DNA from: Arthrobacter sp. SX1312
GTDB lineage: Bacteria > Actinomycetota > Actinomycetes > Actinomycetales > Micrococcaceae
Reading direction: 5' to 3'
Length of the DNA stretch: 64,000 nt
Assembly: GCF_002929295.1 (NCBI RefSeq)
Contig: NZ_PJIM01000002.1
Location: forward strand, 1-64,000
The stretch's first letter is position 1. Each line of letters starts with the position of its first letter. The translations under genes were made by a program, and so were the position numbers. Under the pieces are notes generated by a model that was not told the DNA's origin, ran no database searches, and saw nothing but the letters and a program-made list of their open reading frames with translations. Positions 17,795 through 25,058 of this stretch are shown here, piece after piece.

Positions 17795-18343
17795 GTGAAT
17801 TTCGCACCGAAGAACCGAGTGCAGCGGTCCGTGGCTGCCGGCGCCGTGCTGGTGATGCTGGGTGTCTCCGGCTGCACCTTCACCACCGAGCAGTCCACGA
17901 CGACCCAGTACGCCGCCTCGGATGGCATCGTGAAGGATTTCGGACCCGTCCTGCTGCGCAACCTCCTGATCGTGGGCAGCGAGGACGAGGCCGCGGGGCG
18001 GATCGTCGGTACCGTGTTCAACACGACAGACCAGCCCGTGGACCTGTCCATCCGTGCAGATGGCATCGAAACCACCATCACCGTCGAGGGGGACGGGGAG
18101 TTCAGGTTCGAGGACGAGACCGAGGACGACGCCACGCTCGACGGGCTGGAGAACAACCCCGGCTCGCTGGTCGACGTCGACTTCGAGGTCGACGGCGAAG
18201 AGGCCACCTTCCAGGTGCCCGTACTGGACGGGACCCTCGAGGAATACCGCGACTTCGTACCCGGCGGCTTCACGCCCCGGCCGAGTGAACCCGCGGCGAC
18301 CGAGGAAGCATCCGAGGGCGAGGAAGCAGCCGGGGGCGAATAG
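17795..18343 (+). CDS. Putative secreted lipoprotein of unknown function
   Basis: 182 residues. It has a signal peptide (basic MNFAPKNRVQR, hydrophobic core) ending in the lipobox VSGC with Cys at about residue 27. The mature part is acidic. It contains VFNTTDQPVDLSI, reminiscent of DUF-type or copper-chaperone-like beta-sandwich lipoproteins in actinobacteria, and a Glu/Ala-rich C-tail. The GTG start at 17795 has a Shine-Dalgarno AGGAG at 17782-17786. A TAGTCT box at 17726-17731 could be its -10. It is divergent from carD and followed by a strong hairpin. I cannot assign a function; a cell-envelope role is inferred only from the lipobox. Confidence 0.8.
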   Translation: MNFAPKNRVQRSVAAGAVLVMLGVSGCTFTTEQSTTTQYAASDGIVKDFGPVLLRNLLIVGSEDEAAGRIVGTVFNTTDQPVDLSIRADGIETTITVEGDGEFRFEDETEDDATLDGLENNPGSLVDVDFEVDGEEATFQVPVLDGTLEEYRDFVPGGFTPRPSEPAATEEASEGEEAAGGE

Positions 18344-18357
18344 CCCCCGGCACCGTG

Positions 18358-18391
18358 ACTGCCCGCACCCGATCGATCGGGTGCGGGCAGT
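18358..18391. terminator. Palindromic hairpin between the lipoprotein and response regulator genes
   Basis: ACTGCCCGCACCCGATC pairs with its exact reverse complement to form a 34-nt perfect palindrome. It lies between the convergent lipoprotein gene and response regulator and can serve both. No T-run. Confidence 0.6.
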
Positions 18392-18463
18392 GTCATGTCG
18401 GCAGGCCCTCACGCCGTTCGGCCGGCACCGGGGTCCAGGATCATCCTGGTCCGGGGGCCGGAC

Positions 18464-19144
18464 TCAGGGCTCGAACTTGTAGCCGAGCCCCCGCACGGTG
18501 ATGAGGTAGCGGGGATTCGAGGGATCGGGTTCCACCTTGCCACGCAGCCGCTTCACGTGGACGTCGAGGGTCTTGGTGTCCCCCACGTAGTCGGACCCCC
18601 AGACCCGATCGATCAGCTGGCCGCGGGTCAGCACCCTGCCCGAATTACGGAGCAGCATCTCGAGCAGCTCGAACTCCTTCAGCGGAAGTGCCACCTGGTC
18701 GCCGTCGACACTCACGACGTGCCGTTCGATGTCCATGCGGACCGGACCGGCCTGGATGGTGTTCGAGATCAGTTCCTCGGGTTCGCCCTGGCGCCGCAGC
18801 ACTGCTCGGATACGGGCCACGAGTTCACGGGAGGAGTAGGGCTTGGTGACGTAGTCGTCAGCCCCGAGCTCCAGTCCCACCACCTTGTCGATCTCGGCGT
18901 CCTTCGCGGTCAGCATGATGACCGGGACGCTGGAGCGCTGGCGGAGCTGCCGGCAGACCTCGGTACCGGGCAGTCCCGGCAGTTGGAGATCGAGCAGCAC
19001 GAGGTCGGCGCCTGAGCGGTCGAACTCGGTGAGGGCGTCGAGGCCGTTGTCCACGACGGACACCTCGTACCCTTCCTTGCCGAGGAGATAGGACAGCGGG
19101 TCGCTGAACGACTCCTCGTCCTCAACGATCAGAATTCGGCTCAA
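18464..19144 (-). CDS. regX3: OmpR/PhoB-family response regulator (RegX3-like)
   Basis: 226 residues. The receiver domain has acidic pair E8/D9, phosphoacceptor D52 (LVLLDLQLPG), T79 and K101. The C-terminal winged helix has LKEFELLEMLLRN, VWGSDYVGDTKTLDVHVKRLR and LITVRGLGYKF. The pair with the adjacent kinase (4-bp ATGA overlap) and divergent phoU match the senX3-regX3/phoU neighbourhood that controls the phosphate-starvation response in actinobacteria. Likely targets include the GTTCA-type box upstream of phoU. RegX3 is preferred over PhoP because of this context; the name is by neighbourhood and similarity. Confidence 0.88.
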   Translation of the reverse strand: MSRILIVEDEESFSDPLSYLLGKEGYEVSVVDNGLDALTEFDRSGADLVLLDLQLPGLPGTEVCRQLRQRSSVPVIMLTAKDAEIDKVVGLELGADDYVTKPYSSRELVARIRAVLRRQGEPEELISNTIQAGPVRMDIERHVVSVDGDQVALPLKEFELLEMLLRNSGRVLTRGQLIDRVWGSDYVGDTKTLDVHVKRLRGKVEPDPSNPRYLITVRGLGYKFEP

Positions 19145-20394
19145 GCCTTGACTCCCTGCTCATGGGCAGCACTGCTGCCCTTCTTTCCTGGCTTCCGCTC
19201 GACCGACGGGACGGCACCGTTGCCGACGTCGCCCGGGGCAGATTCGTCCGCTGCGGCGTCGTCGTCCACGGCGCCCTCCATCTCGGGCAACCGGACCGTG
19301 AAGGTACTGCCCTGTCCGGGCTGCGACCACACGGTGACCTCGCCGCCGTGATTGGACACCACATGCTTGACGATGCTGAGACCGAGGCCTGTGCCGCCGG
19401 TCTGGCGGGACCGGGCGGCGTCGATGCGGTAGAAGCGCTCGAAGATGCGTTCCTGTTCCTCGGGCGTGATGCCCGGGCCCTGGTCCGTGACCGACACTTG
19501 CACGAGGCCGTCCCGGGACCGGAGTCCCACGCCCACCCGCGTACCCTCGGGCGAATAGCGGATGGCGTTGTCGATGAGGTTGCGGAAGGCCGTCATGAGC
19601 AGGTCGCGGTCCCCGTGTACGGGGGTGGAGACCGATCCGCCGACCACCATGTCGATCTGCTTGCTCTCGGCGGGAAGCTTGTTGCGGTCCACGGCTTCGG
19701 CGACGACGGAGTTGATGTCCACCGGCTTGCCGCGGCGGACGACGTCGGCCCCCTGGAGACGGGAGAGCTCGATGATGTCCTGCACCAGCGCGGACAGCCG
19801 ACTGGATTCCTTGTGCATGCGCTGGGCGAAGCGTCGGACGGCCACCTCGTCCTCGGCGGCGTCGTCGATCGCCTCGGCGAGGAGGGAGATCGCACCCACG
19901 GGCGTCTTGAGCTCGTGGGAGACGTTCGCGACGAAGTCGTTGCGGATCTCCTCGGTGCGGGTGATCTCGGTGCGGTCGTCCGCCAGGATAAGGATGTACT
20001 CGGCGCCGAGGGCCGCTACACGGACCTGGACCACGATCGTCCCCTGGCCGAGGGGGCCACGCGGCAGTTCGAGTTGCTGCTGCTCGATCACGCCGTCGCG
20101 CCGGACGCGGGCCGTGAGCTCGAGGAGCTCGGAGTGCACCACGGTATGTCCCCTGACGAGGCCGAAGGCGTAGGCCGCGGGACTGGCGCGGACGACGCCG
20201 TCGATCGCGTCCACGACCACGTACGCCCTGCCGATGATGGAGAGGACCTCCGCGGCACCGTCGGGCAGGGAGGGCTCGTCCTCGTAGTGGAGTCGGAGCC
20301 GTTGTACCTCGCTCGCGCGGAACGCCGCCATACCGGTCACGCCGAGGGCCAGGCCTACCAGCCCGGCCACGAGCGTCAGGAGAAGGGGGTCCAC
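19141..20394 (-). CDS. senX3: Membrane sensor histidine kinase (SenX3-like)
   Basis: 417 residues. A single N-terminal membrane segment (about 3-25), a PAS-like region (about 45-140), a HisKA domain with H160 in VANVSHELKTP, then an HATPase_c domain with NLIDNAIRYSPEG (N box), DQGPGITPEEQERIFERFYR and TGGTGLGLSIVKH. The short acidic, Ala-rich tail is not conserved. One membrane helix with an intracellular PAS domain matches SenX3 rather than PhoR. The GTG start lies 6 nt after TAAGCT (20401-20406), so the message is probably leaderless. It is divergent from phoU, whose product is thought to restrain SenX3-type kinases when phosphate is plentiful. Confidence 0.88.
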   Translation of the reverse strand: MDPLLLTLVAGLVGLALGVTGMAAFRASEVQRLRLHYEDEPSLPDGAAEVLSIIGRAYVVVDAIDGVVRASPAAYAFGLVRGHTVVHSELLELTARVRRDGVIEQQQLELPRGPLGQGTIVVQVRVAALGAEYILILADDRTEITRTEEIRNDFVANVSHELKTPVGAISLLAEAIDDAAEDEVAVRRFAQRMHKESSRLSALVQDIIELSRLQGADVVRRGKPVDINSVVAEAVDRNKLPAESKQIDMVVGGSVSTPVHGDRDLLMTAFRNLIDNAIRYSPEGTRVGVGLRSRDGLVQVSVTDQGPGITPEEQERIFERFYRIDAARSRQTGGTGLGLSIVKHVVSNHGGEVTVWSQPGQGSTFTVRLPEMEGAVDDDAAADESAPGDVGNGAVPSVERKPGKKGSSAAHEQGVKA

Positions 20395-20400
20395 GGACCT

Positions 20401-20406
20401 AGCTTA
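20401..20406 (-). promoter_or_regulatory. -10 box for the senX3-like gene (leaderless type)
   Basis: TAAGCT on the minus strand, 6 nt before GTG. Confidence 0.5.
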
Positions 20407-20453
20407 TGCGCTGGTATTTCGGGTCCGCCCCATCCGGTGGCGTTGGGCGAGGG

Positions 20454-20493
20454 GTTCAACTAACGTTCACACAATGCGGAGAAACAGTTCACC
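20454..20493 (+). promoter_or_regulatory. PHO-box-like direct repeats upstream of phoU
   Basis: GTTCAAC (20454), GTTCACA (20465) and GTTCACC (20487) fall on an exact 11-bp register (offsets 0, 11, 33), with one degenerate unit at 20476. Eleven-bp direct repeats of GTTCAC-type units are the form of PhoP/RegX3 operators in actinobacteria. The site lies in the senX3-phoU divergent region. Confidence 0.6.
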
Positions 20494-20564
20494 GCTGGCT
20501 GGAAGGGTCGTCGGCAGAACTGTGGGAACGGTTCGATTCGAAACTTCCAGGGAAGGACGCCTAC

Positions 20565-21224
20565 GTGCGTAAGGTTTTTCAGGCCGAGCTTCATCAGATC
20601 GGCGAGGAGCTCATCGAGATCTCCCAACTGGTGACCGAGGCCATTCAGAAGGCCAACAGTGCTTTCCAGGGCGCCGACACCGAGCTTGCACAGGAAGTGA
20701 TCGCGGCCGATGCGCGCATCGATTTCCTGCAGAACTCCCTCGACGAGCGGGCCATCGACATCCTCGCACTTCAAGGCCCGGTGGCGTCCGATCTCCGCAT
20801 GATCGTGGGTGCGCTGCGCATGAGCGCGTCGCTGGAGCGGATGGGTGACCTCGCCCGTCACGTGGCCCAGCTCGCCCGTCTGCGTTTCCCCGCGAACGTG
20901 ATCCCGGAAGGTATTCGCGGGACCTTCGACGAACTCGCCGAACTCGACGTGCAGATCGCAACGAAGGTCAAGGAGCTCCTCGAGACGCGCAACCTCGATC
21001 TGACCAACGAGATCAGTGCCGCCAATGCCCGTGTCAATGAGCTGCACGCCAGCGTCTTCAAGGCTGTCGCGGCCGACGACTGGTCCGAGAGCGCACCGAC
21101 GACGGTGGACGTCACCCTCGCCAGCCGGTACTACGAGCGCTTCGCGGACCACGGCGTCTCGGTGGCCCGGAAGGTCACCTACCTCGTCACGGGAGAATGG
21201 CACCCTACCGCTCCGCTGAACTGA
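20565..21224 (+). CDS. phoU: Phosphate transport/signalling regulator PhoU
   Basis: 219 residues, the standard PhoU length, all helical. It is two tandem PhoU repeats. Repeat one has LIEISQLVTEAIQKANSAFQ and ALQGPVASDLRMIVGALRMSASLERMGDLARHVAQLA; repeat two has VDVTLASRYYERFADHGVSVARKV. The E/DxxxD-type metal motifs are visible (LERMGDLARH, YERFADHGV). The GTG at 20565 (VRKVFQAELHQIGEE) is chosen over an upstream ATG at 20406 because homology begins there and GGGAAGG lies 8 nt upstream. PhoU links the Pst transporter to the sensor kinase. Here it is divergent from the kinase behind a PHO-box-like repeat, implying autoregulation. Confidence 0.94.
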   Translation: MRKVFQAELHQIGEELIEISQLVTEAIQKANSAFQGADTELAQEVIAADARIDFLQNSLDERAIDILALQGPVASDLRMIVGALRMSASLERMGDLARHVAQLARLRFPANVIPEGIRGTFDELAELDVQIATKVKELLETRNLDLTNEISAANARVNELHASVFKAVAADDWSESAPTTVDVTLASRYYERFADHGVSVARKVTYLVTGEWHPTAPLN

Positions 21225-21240
21225 CTCCTCCCCGGTACTG

Positions 21241-21281
21241 ACACGACGACGGCGGCCCCGCAAGGGCCGCCGTCGTCGTGT
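21241..21281. terminator. Bidirectional hairpin between phoU and gpmA
   Basis: Perfect 18-bp stem (21241-21258 with 21264-21281) and a 5-nt loop between convergent genes. TT follows on the plus side. Confidence 0.7.
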
Positions 21282-21306
21282 TCGTGCGTGCGTCGAGGCG
21301 CTGGCG

Positions 21307-22053
21307 CTAGTGCTTGCCCTGGTTCGCGACGGCCTCGATCGCGGCGGCCGCGGCGTCGGCGTCGAGGTAGGTGCCGCCTGCCTTGACGGGCTTGAGGTCC
21401 TCGTCGAGCTCGTACACGAGGGGGATGCCCGTGGGGATGTTCAGCGAGGCGATGTCCTTGTCACTGATGCCGTCGAGGTGCTTGACGAGGGCCCGGAGCG
21501 AGTTGCCGTGGGCGGCGATGAGCACGGTCCTGCCGGCCTTGATGTCCACCGTGATGTCCGATTCCCAGTACGGCAGGAAGCGCTCGAGGACGTCCTTCAG
21601 GCATTCGGTGCGCGGCACGGCGTCGCCGAGATCGGCGTAGCGGGGGTCGGCGGCCTGCGAGTACTCGCTGGCGTCGTCGAGCGGCGGCGGCGGCGTGTCG
21701 TAGGACCGGCGCCATTCCATGAACTGCTGCTCGCCGTACTCCGCGAGGGTCTGGGCCTTGTCCTTGCCCTGCAGCGCTCCGTAGTGGCGTTCGTTGAGCC
21801 GCCAGTTCCTCTTGACGTCGATCCAGCTGCGGTCAGCGGCCTCGAGGGCGAGGTTGGCGGTGATGATGGCGCGCTTCTGCCGGGACGTGTACACGATGTC
21901 GGGAAGGATGCCGGCTTCGGTCAGGAGGTGGCCGCCGCGGGTTGCTTCCTCGCGTCCCTTCTCCGTGAGGGCGACATCCACCCAGCCGGTGAAGAGGTTC
22001 TTCTCGTTCCATTCGCTCTGGCCATGGCGCAGCAGGATCAGTGTGTAGGTCAT
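21307..22053 (-). CDS. gpmA: 2,3-bisphosphoglycerate-dependent phosphoglycerate mutase
   Basis: Glycolytic/gluconeogenic enzyme of 248 residues interconverting 3- and 2-phosphoglycerate. It has the phosphohistidine motif [18 protein letters not shown] (H about residue 9), the RKRAI-like [19 protein letters not shown] and [18 protein letters not shown]. The start is ATG 22053 ([11 protein letters not shown]). The frame extends upstream without homology. CAGACT lies 7 nt before the ATG and may be a variant of the leaderless -10 pattern. Monocistronic, ending at a hairpin shared with phoU. Confidence 0.95.
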   Translation of the reverse strand: MTYTLILLRHGQSEWNEKNLFTGWVDVALTEKGREEATRGGHLLTEAGILPDIVYTSRQKRAIITANLALEAADRSWIDVKRNWRLNERHYGALQGKDKAQTLAEYGEQQFMEWRRSYDTPPPPLDDASEYSQAADPRYADLGDAVPRTECLKDVLERFLPYWESDITVDIKAGRTVLIAAHGNSLRALVKHLDGISDKDIASLNIPTGIPLVYELDEDLKPVKAGGTYLDADAAAAAIEAVANQGKH

Positions 22054-22211
22054 GGGTCCTAGTCTGCCGCATCGTGTTGCGGCGGTCATGCTGCAGCGTC
22101 GTGTGACGATCGGCGGTGCAGAGCCCGGGACGGTGCAGGGCGCTCTGCATGAATCCGGGGGAACGCGCACGGGCCCGGGGCACCCGGCACGGCGGCACTC
22201 CTCCCGTGCCC

Positions 22212-22217
22212 TAGTGT
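22212..22217 (+). promoter_or_regulatory. -10 box for the methyltransferase-like gene (leaderless type)
   Basis: TAGTGT, 6 nt before the GTG at 22224. Confidence 0.5.
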
Positions 22218-22223
22218 TGATGG

Positions 22224-23024
22224 GTGCCTTCGCGTCTCCGTCCCCCCAAGCCCCTGGGGACCATCACCCGCGGCACCACAAACCCCAACCGGCTTCGCCG
22301 CGTCGATCGCTGGCTCGCCGGATCCCATGGCTCCCGGCTGCGCCGGACTGCCGACCCGCTCGTGGTCGACCTCGGCTACGGCGCCGCTCCCGTCACTGCC
22401 GTCGAGCTGTTCACCCGCCTTCGGTCCGTACGCGACGACGTCGAGGTGGTCGGCATCGAGATAGACCCGGCGCGCGTGGCGAGCGCCGAACCCCTCGCGC
22501 GCCCCGGCCTCAGCTTCCGACAGGGAGGCTTCGAGTTGCCGCTCGCCGGCCGGCGTCCCGTCGTCGTCCGTGCATTCAATGTGCTGCGACAGTACGGCGA
22601 GGACCAGTACGGGGCCCACTGGGACGAGGTCCGAGGACGCCTGGCTCCCGATGGTCTGCTCATCGACGGGACGTGCGACGAGATAGGGCGCCGCTCCACC
22701 TGGGCGGCCATCGGGCCGTCGGGACCGGAGTCGCTGAGCATCTCCCTGCGGTTCGGTGCGTTTACGCTCCCGTCCGATGTCGCGGAAAGGCTGCCGAAGG
22801 CGCTGATCCACCGGAACGTGGAGGGCGAGCGGGTACACGGATACCTGCAGGCGCTCGACCGGTCATGGCTCGACGCCGCGTCCCTCGCATCCTTCGGGAA
22901 CCAGCAGCGGTGGATGGCGATGTGCGCAGCGATGAGGGCAGCGGGCTGGCCGCTGCGGGACGGACCCTCGCGATGGCGTCTGGGCGAGGTCACCGTAGCC
23001 TGGGACGCGGTCGCTCCGGGGTAG
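22224..23024 (+). CDS. Class I SAM-dependent methyltransferase-like protein
   Basis: 266 residues. An N-terminal basic stretch with [15 protein letters not shown] is followed by a Rossmann-type motif [20 protein letters not shown], an acidic motif at the end of strand 2 ([11 protein letters not shown]), and [17 protein letters not shown]. This pattern is a class I SAM methyltransferase fold found as a conserved uncharacterised protein in Micrococcaceae and relatives. The substrate is unknown. The GTG start sits 6 nt after TAGTGT, so a leaderless transcript is likely. It is divergent from gpmA and convergent with the DUF2516 gene, from which only 6 bp separate it. Confidence 0.8.
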   Translation: MPSRLRPPKPLGTITRGTTNPNRLRRVDRWLAGSHGSRLRRTADPLVVDLGYGAAPVTAVELFTRLRSVRDDVEVVGIEIDPARVASAEPLARPGLSFRQGGFELPLAGRRPVVVRAFNVLRQYGEDQYGAHWDEVRGRLAPDGLLIDGTCDEIGRRSTWAAIGPSGPESLSISLRFGAFTLPSDVAERLPKALIHRNVEGERVHGYLQALDRSWLDAASLASFGNQQRWMAMCAAMRAAGWPLRDGPSRWRLGEVTVAWDAVAPG

Positions 23025-23030
23025 GAACGG

Positions 23031-23360
23031 CTACCAGGGACCGTACGGGCCCTGATTGCCGCCGCGACCCGAGGTCTGGCTGACGGCCGGCTTGACGTCG
23101 GCGAGGTACACACAGGCCGCGATGATGGCGACCAGCTGGAAGAGGTTGAAGCCGCTCCCGCCACCGAGTACGGACAACAGGCCGACGACGACGGCGCCAC
23201 CCGTGAGTGCCAGCCAGAACCCCTTGGTCCGCTTGAACGCGGCTTCGAAGGCGGTGCCGGGACGCCGCACGCAGTCCGAGAGGGCCCACACTTCGATGCC
23301 GAGGGCCACGACGCCCAGGGCGAGGTACAGGTAGGACTGGATTGCAAATACGAGGGCCAC
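23031..23360 (-). CDS. DUF2516 family small membrane protein
   Basis: 109 residues with three hydrophobic segments (about 5-25, 48-65, 70-88). It has the family core ALSDCVRRPGTAFEAAFKRTKGFWLALTGGA and ends in a Gly/Pro tail. DUF2516 proteins are short actinobacterial membrane proteins of unknown role. The GTG start lies exactly 6 nt after TAAGCT (23367-23372), indicating its own leaderless promoter rather than read-through from the repeat region upstream. Convergent with the methyltransferase-like gene. Confidence 0.88.
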   Translation of the reverse strand: MALVFAIQSYLYLALGVVALGIEVWALSDCVRRPGTAFEAAFKRTKGFWLALTGGAVVVGLLSVLGGGSGFNLFQLVAIIAACVYLADVKPAVSQTSGRGGNQGPYGPW

Positions 23361-23366
23361 GGAATC

Positions 23367-23372
23367 AGCTTA
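23367..23372 (-). promoter_or_regulatory. -10 box for the DUF2516 gene (leaderless type)
   Basis: TAAGCT on the minus strand, 6 nt before GTG. Confidence 0.5.
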
Positions 23373-23466
23373 GCTGGCTTGCCTCGGACGCGGTGCGGAT
23401 GACACCGCAGCCGGGACTTCCACTTCGGATGCGGCGGGCCTGCGCCCCGCCGTCGTGCCCCCTGTC

Positions 23467-23750
23467 GCATCCGTCTGCATGTCCGTCGCCCTGTTCGTCC
23501 TCACGTCCACCGCCCTGTCTCTCGTAACGTCGGCCGTCACGTCGGTGTGCACGTCCGCCGCCACATACGCCGTCACCTCCGCCGCCCTGTCGGCCGGCGC
23601 GCCTGCCGGCCCGTCTGCCGGCCCGTCTGCCGTCACGTCCGCCGGCGTGCCCGCCGCCCCTTCGCGCGGCTGCCGTTCCGTCCGCTGGCGCGCCCGCCGT
23701 CTAGTCCGTCATCTAGTCCGTCATCCAGTCCGTCAGCGTGCCCGTCTTGC
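23467..23750. repeat. Degenerate 12-bp tandem repeat array
   Basis: About 17 units keep a 12-bp register from 23469 to 23672 (unit starts at 23481, 23493, 23505, 23517, 23529, 23541, 23553 and so on), with consensus near GTCCGCCGTCAC. After a 7-bp phase shift a second block (23704, 23716, 23728, 23740) runs into the 3' end of the neighbouring PLP-enzyme gene and duplicates its terminal codons and stop. Read on the minus strand it gives tetrapeptides such as TADG-PADG-PA and TADV in an 88-codon open frame (23370-23636). That is a consequence of the repeat and I do not call it a gene. It fills most of the 352-bp gap between the DUF2516 gene and the PLP-enzyme gene. Confidence 0.7.
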
Positions 23751-24954
23751 CCGCCGTCGCGCTTGCAAGCTGATCGCCCGACGCCTGCCGGAGGGCCTGG
23801 TCGAGGTCCGCCCACAAATCCTCGGGGTTCTCGATACCCACGGACAGGCGGACGAGTGCTTCGGGGACGGTCTTCGGCTCGGCGGGCTGTCGCCGACGGC
23901 GTTCGATGAGTGACTCGACGCCGCCCAGCGAGGTCGCCGGAAGCCAGAGGCGCACGGCCGCGACGAGGGCATCCGCCGTCGGGACGTCGTCGAGCTCGAT
24001 ACTGACGATCCCGCCGAAACCTTTGAACTGGCGGGCCGCACGCTCGTGCCCGGGATCGGCGGGAAGGCCCGGATATCGCACGCGGCGGACGACGGGATGG
24101 TCCACGAGGAGGTGCGCGAGGAAGGCCGCGGTGGCCTGACTCCGCTCCATGCGCAGTGCGAGAGTGCGCAGTCCGCGTAGTGCGAGCCAGACCTCGAAGG
24201 GCCCGGCGACAGCACCATGCAGGGTGCGGTGCGCCAACAGTCGCTCACGGAGTGCCGAGTCGGAGGTGACCAGCGCGCCGAGGACGACGTCGGAATGCCC
24301 GGCCAGCCACTTCGTGACGGAGTGCAGCACGACGTCGACGCCGGACTCGAGGGGGCGGTGGACGATCGGCGTGTTGAACGTGTTGTCTGCGACGACGATC
24401 GCGCCGGTCGCATGGGCTGCGTCGGTCAGTACCGCCAGGTCGGCGACCTCGAGCATCGGATTGGTGGGACTCTCCAGCCACAGCATCACCTGACCTTCAT
24501 CGAACCGCGCGGCGAGCGCGTCAAGCTCCGCAAGGACACCCGCCGTGTCGGCGACGTCGACGGTGCGCAGTTCGAACCTGCCCTGTGCTGCGAGATCAGC
24601 GGCGAGACTGATCGACCCGGCATAGGCATGCCGTGGCATCACCACCGCTCCCCCGGTCGGGACGAGGGACAAAGCGGCCGCTGCCGCACCGAGGCCGGAG
24701 CTGAAGACGAGGGCCGGGAGGCCTGCTGCCTCGAGTGCACCGAGCGCTTCCTCGAACGGATCCCAGGTGGGGTTGGAGCCACGGGCGTAGATACGGTCGC
24801 CCGGGACGGGGGCGCGCGTCTCGTGGTAGGTCGTCGAGAGCACGATCGGCACGTTGACCGGGGCATCGTGCTCGCGTGGGGGTCTGCCTGCCGCGACGGT
24901 GAGGGTGTCCGGGGCGAGCCCGGTGTGCGGCAGATCCTCGCGAGATGTCGTCAT
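23713..24954 (-). CDS. Cystathionine gamma-synthase/lyase-family PLP enzyme
   Basis: 413 residues, Cys/Met metabolism PLP-dependent enzyme family. It has YARGSNPTWDPFEEALGALE, the cofactor loop SSGLGAAAAAL, PTNPMLEVADL, VADNTFNTP and the PLP lysine K215 in HSVTKWLAGHSD. C-terminal ATSLGGVESLIERRRR and VRLSVGIENPEDL are typical. Substrate cannot be decided between cystathionine gamma-synthase, gamma-lyase and related transsulfuration enzymes. The start is ATG 24954, 6 nt after TACGCT (24961-24966), so probably leaderless. The last ~15 codons run into a 12-bp tandem repeat block; the stop codon and preceding codons are duplicated just downstream, suggesting the C-terminus has drifted. Confidence 0.88.
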   Translation of the reverse strand: MTTSREDLPHTGLAPDTLTVAAGRPPREHDAPVNVPIVLSTTYHETRAPVPGDRIYARGSNPTWDPFEEALGALEAAGLPALVFSSGLGAAAAALSLVPTGGAVVMPRHAYAGSISLAADLAAQGRFELRTVDVADTAGVLAELDALAARFDEGQVMLWLESPTNPMLEVADLAVLTDAAHATGAIVVADNTFNTPIVHRPLESGVDVVLHSVTKWLAGHSDVVLGALVTSDSALRERLLAHRTLHGAVAGPFEVWLALRGLRTLALRMERSQATAAFLAHLLVDHPVVRRVRYPGLPADPGHERAARQFKGFGGIVSIELDDVPTADALVAAVRLWLPATSLGGVESLIERRRRQPAEPKTVPEALVRLSVGIENPEDLWADLDQALRQASGDQLASATAGKTGTLTDWMTD

Positions 24955-24960
24955 GGGGTC

Positions 24961-24966
24961 AGCGTA
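24961..24966 (-). promoter_or_regulatory. -10 box for the PLP-enzyme gene (leaderless type)
   Basis: TACGCT on the minus strand, 6 nt before ATG, with a possible -35 TTCAGG 17 nt upstream. Confidence 0.5.
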
Positions 24967-25058
24967 AATGGGGAGAGCGCGTGCCTGAAAAAGAGGGAGG
25001 TCACAATCGCCGACCCCGTGCGGTCCCCCACCCGTCGCGCCCGCCTGGATGACCGGCG

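Noticed and set aside
23370-23636. An 88-codon minus-strand gene with TADG/TADV tetrapeptides
   Set aside because: The frame is open because of the 12-bp repeat, which keeps other frames open too. DUF2516 downstream has its own promoter, so no operon argument supports it.
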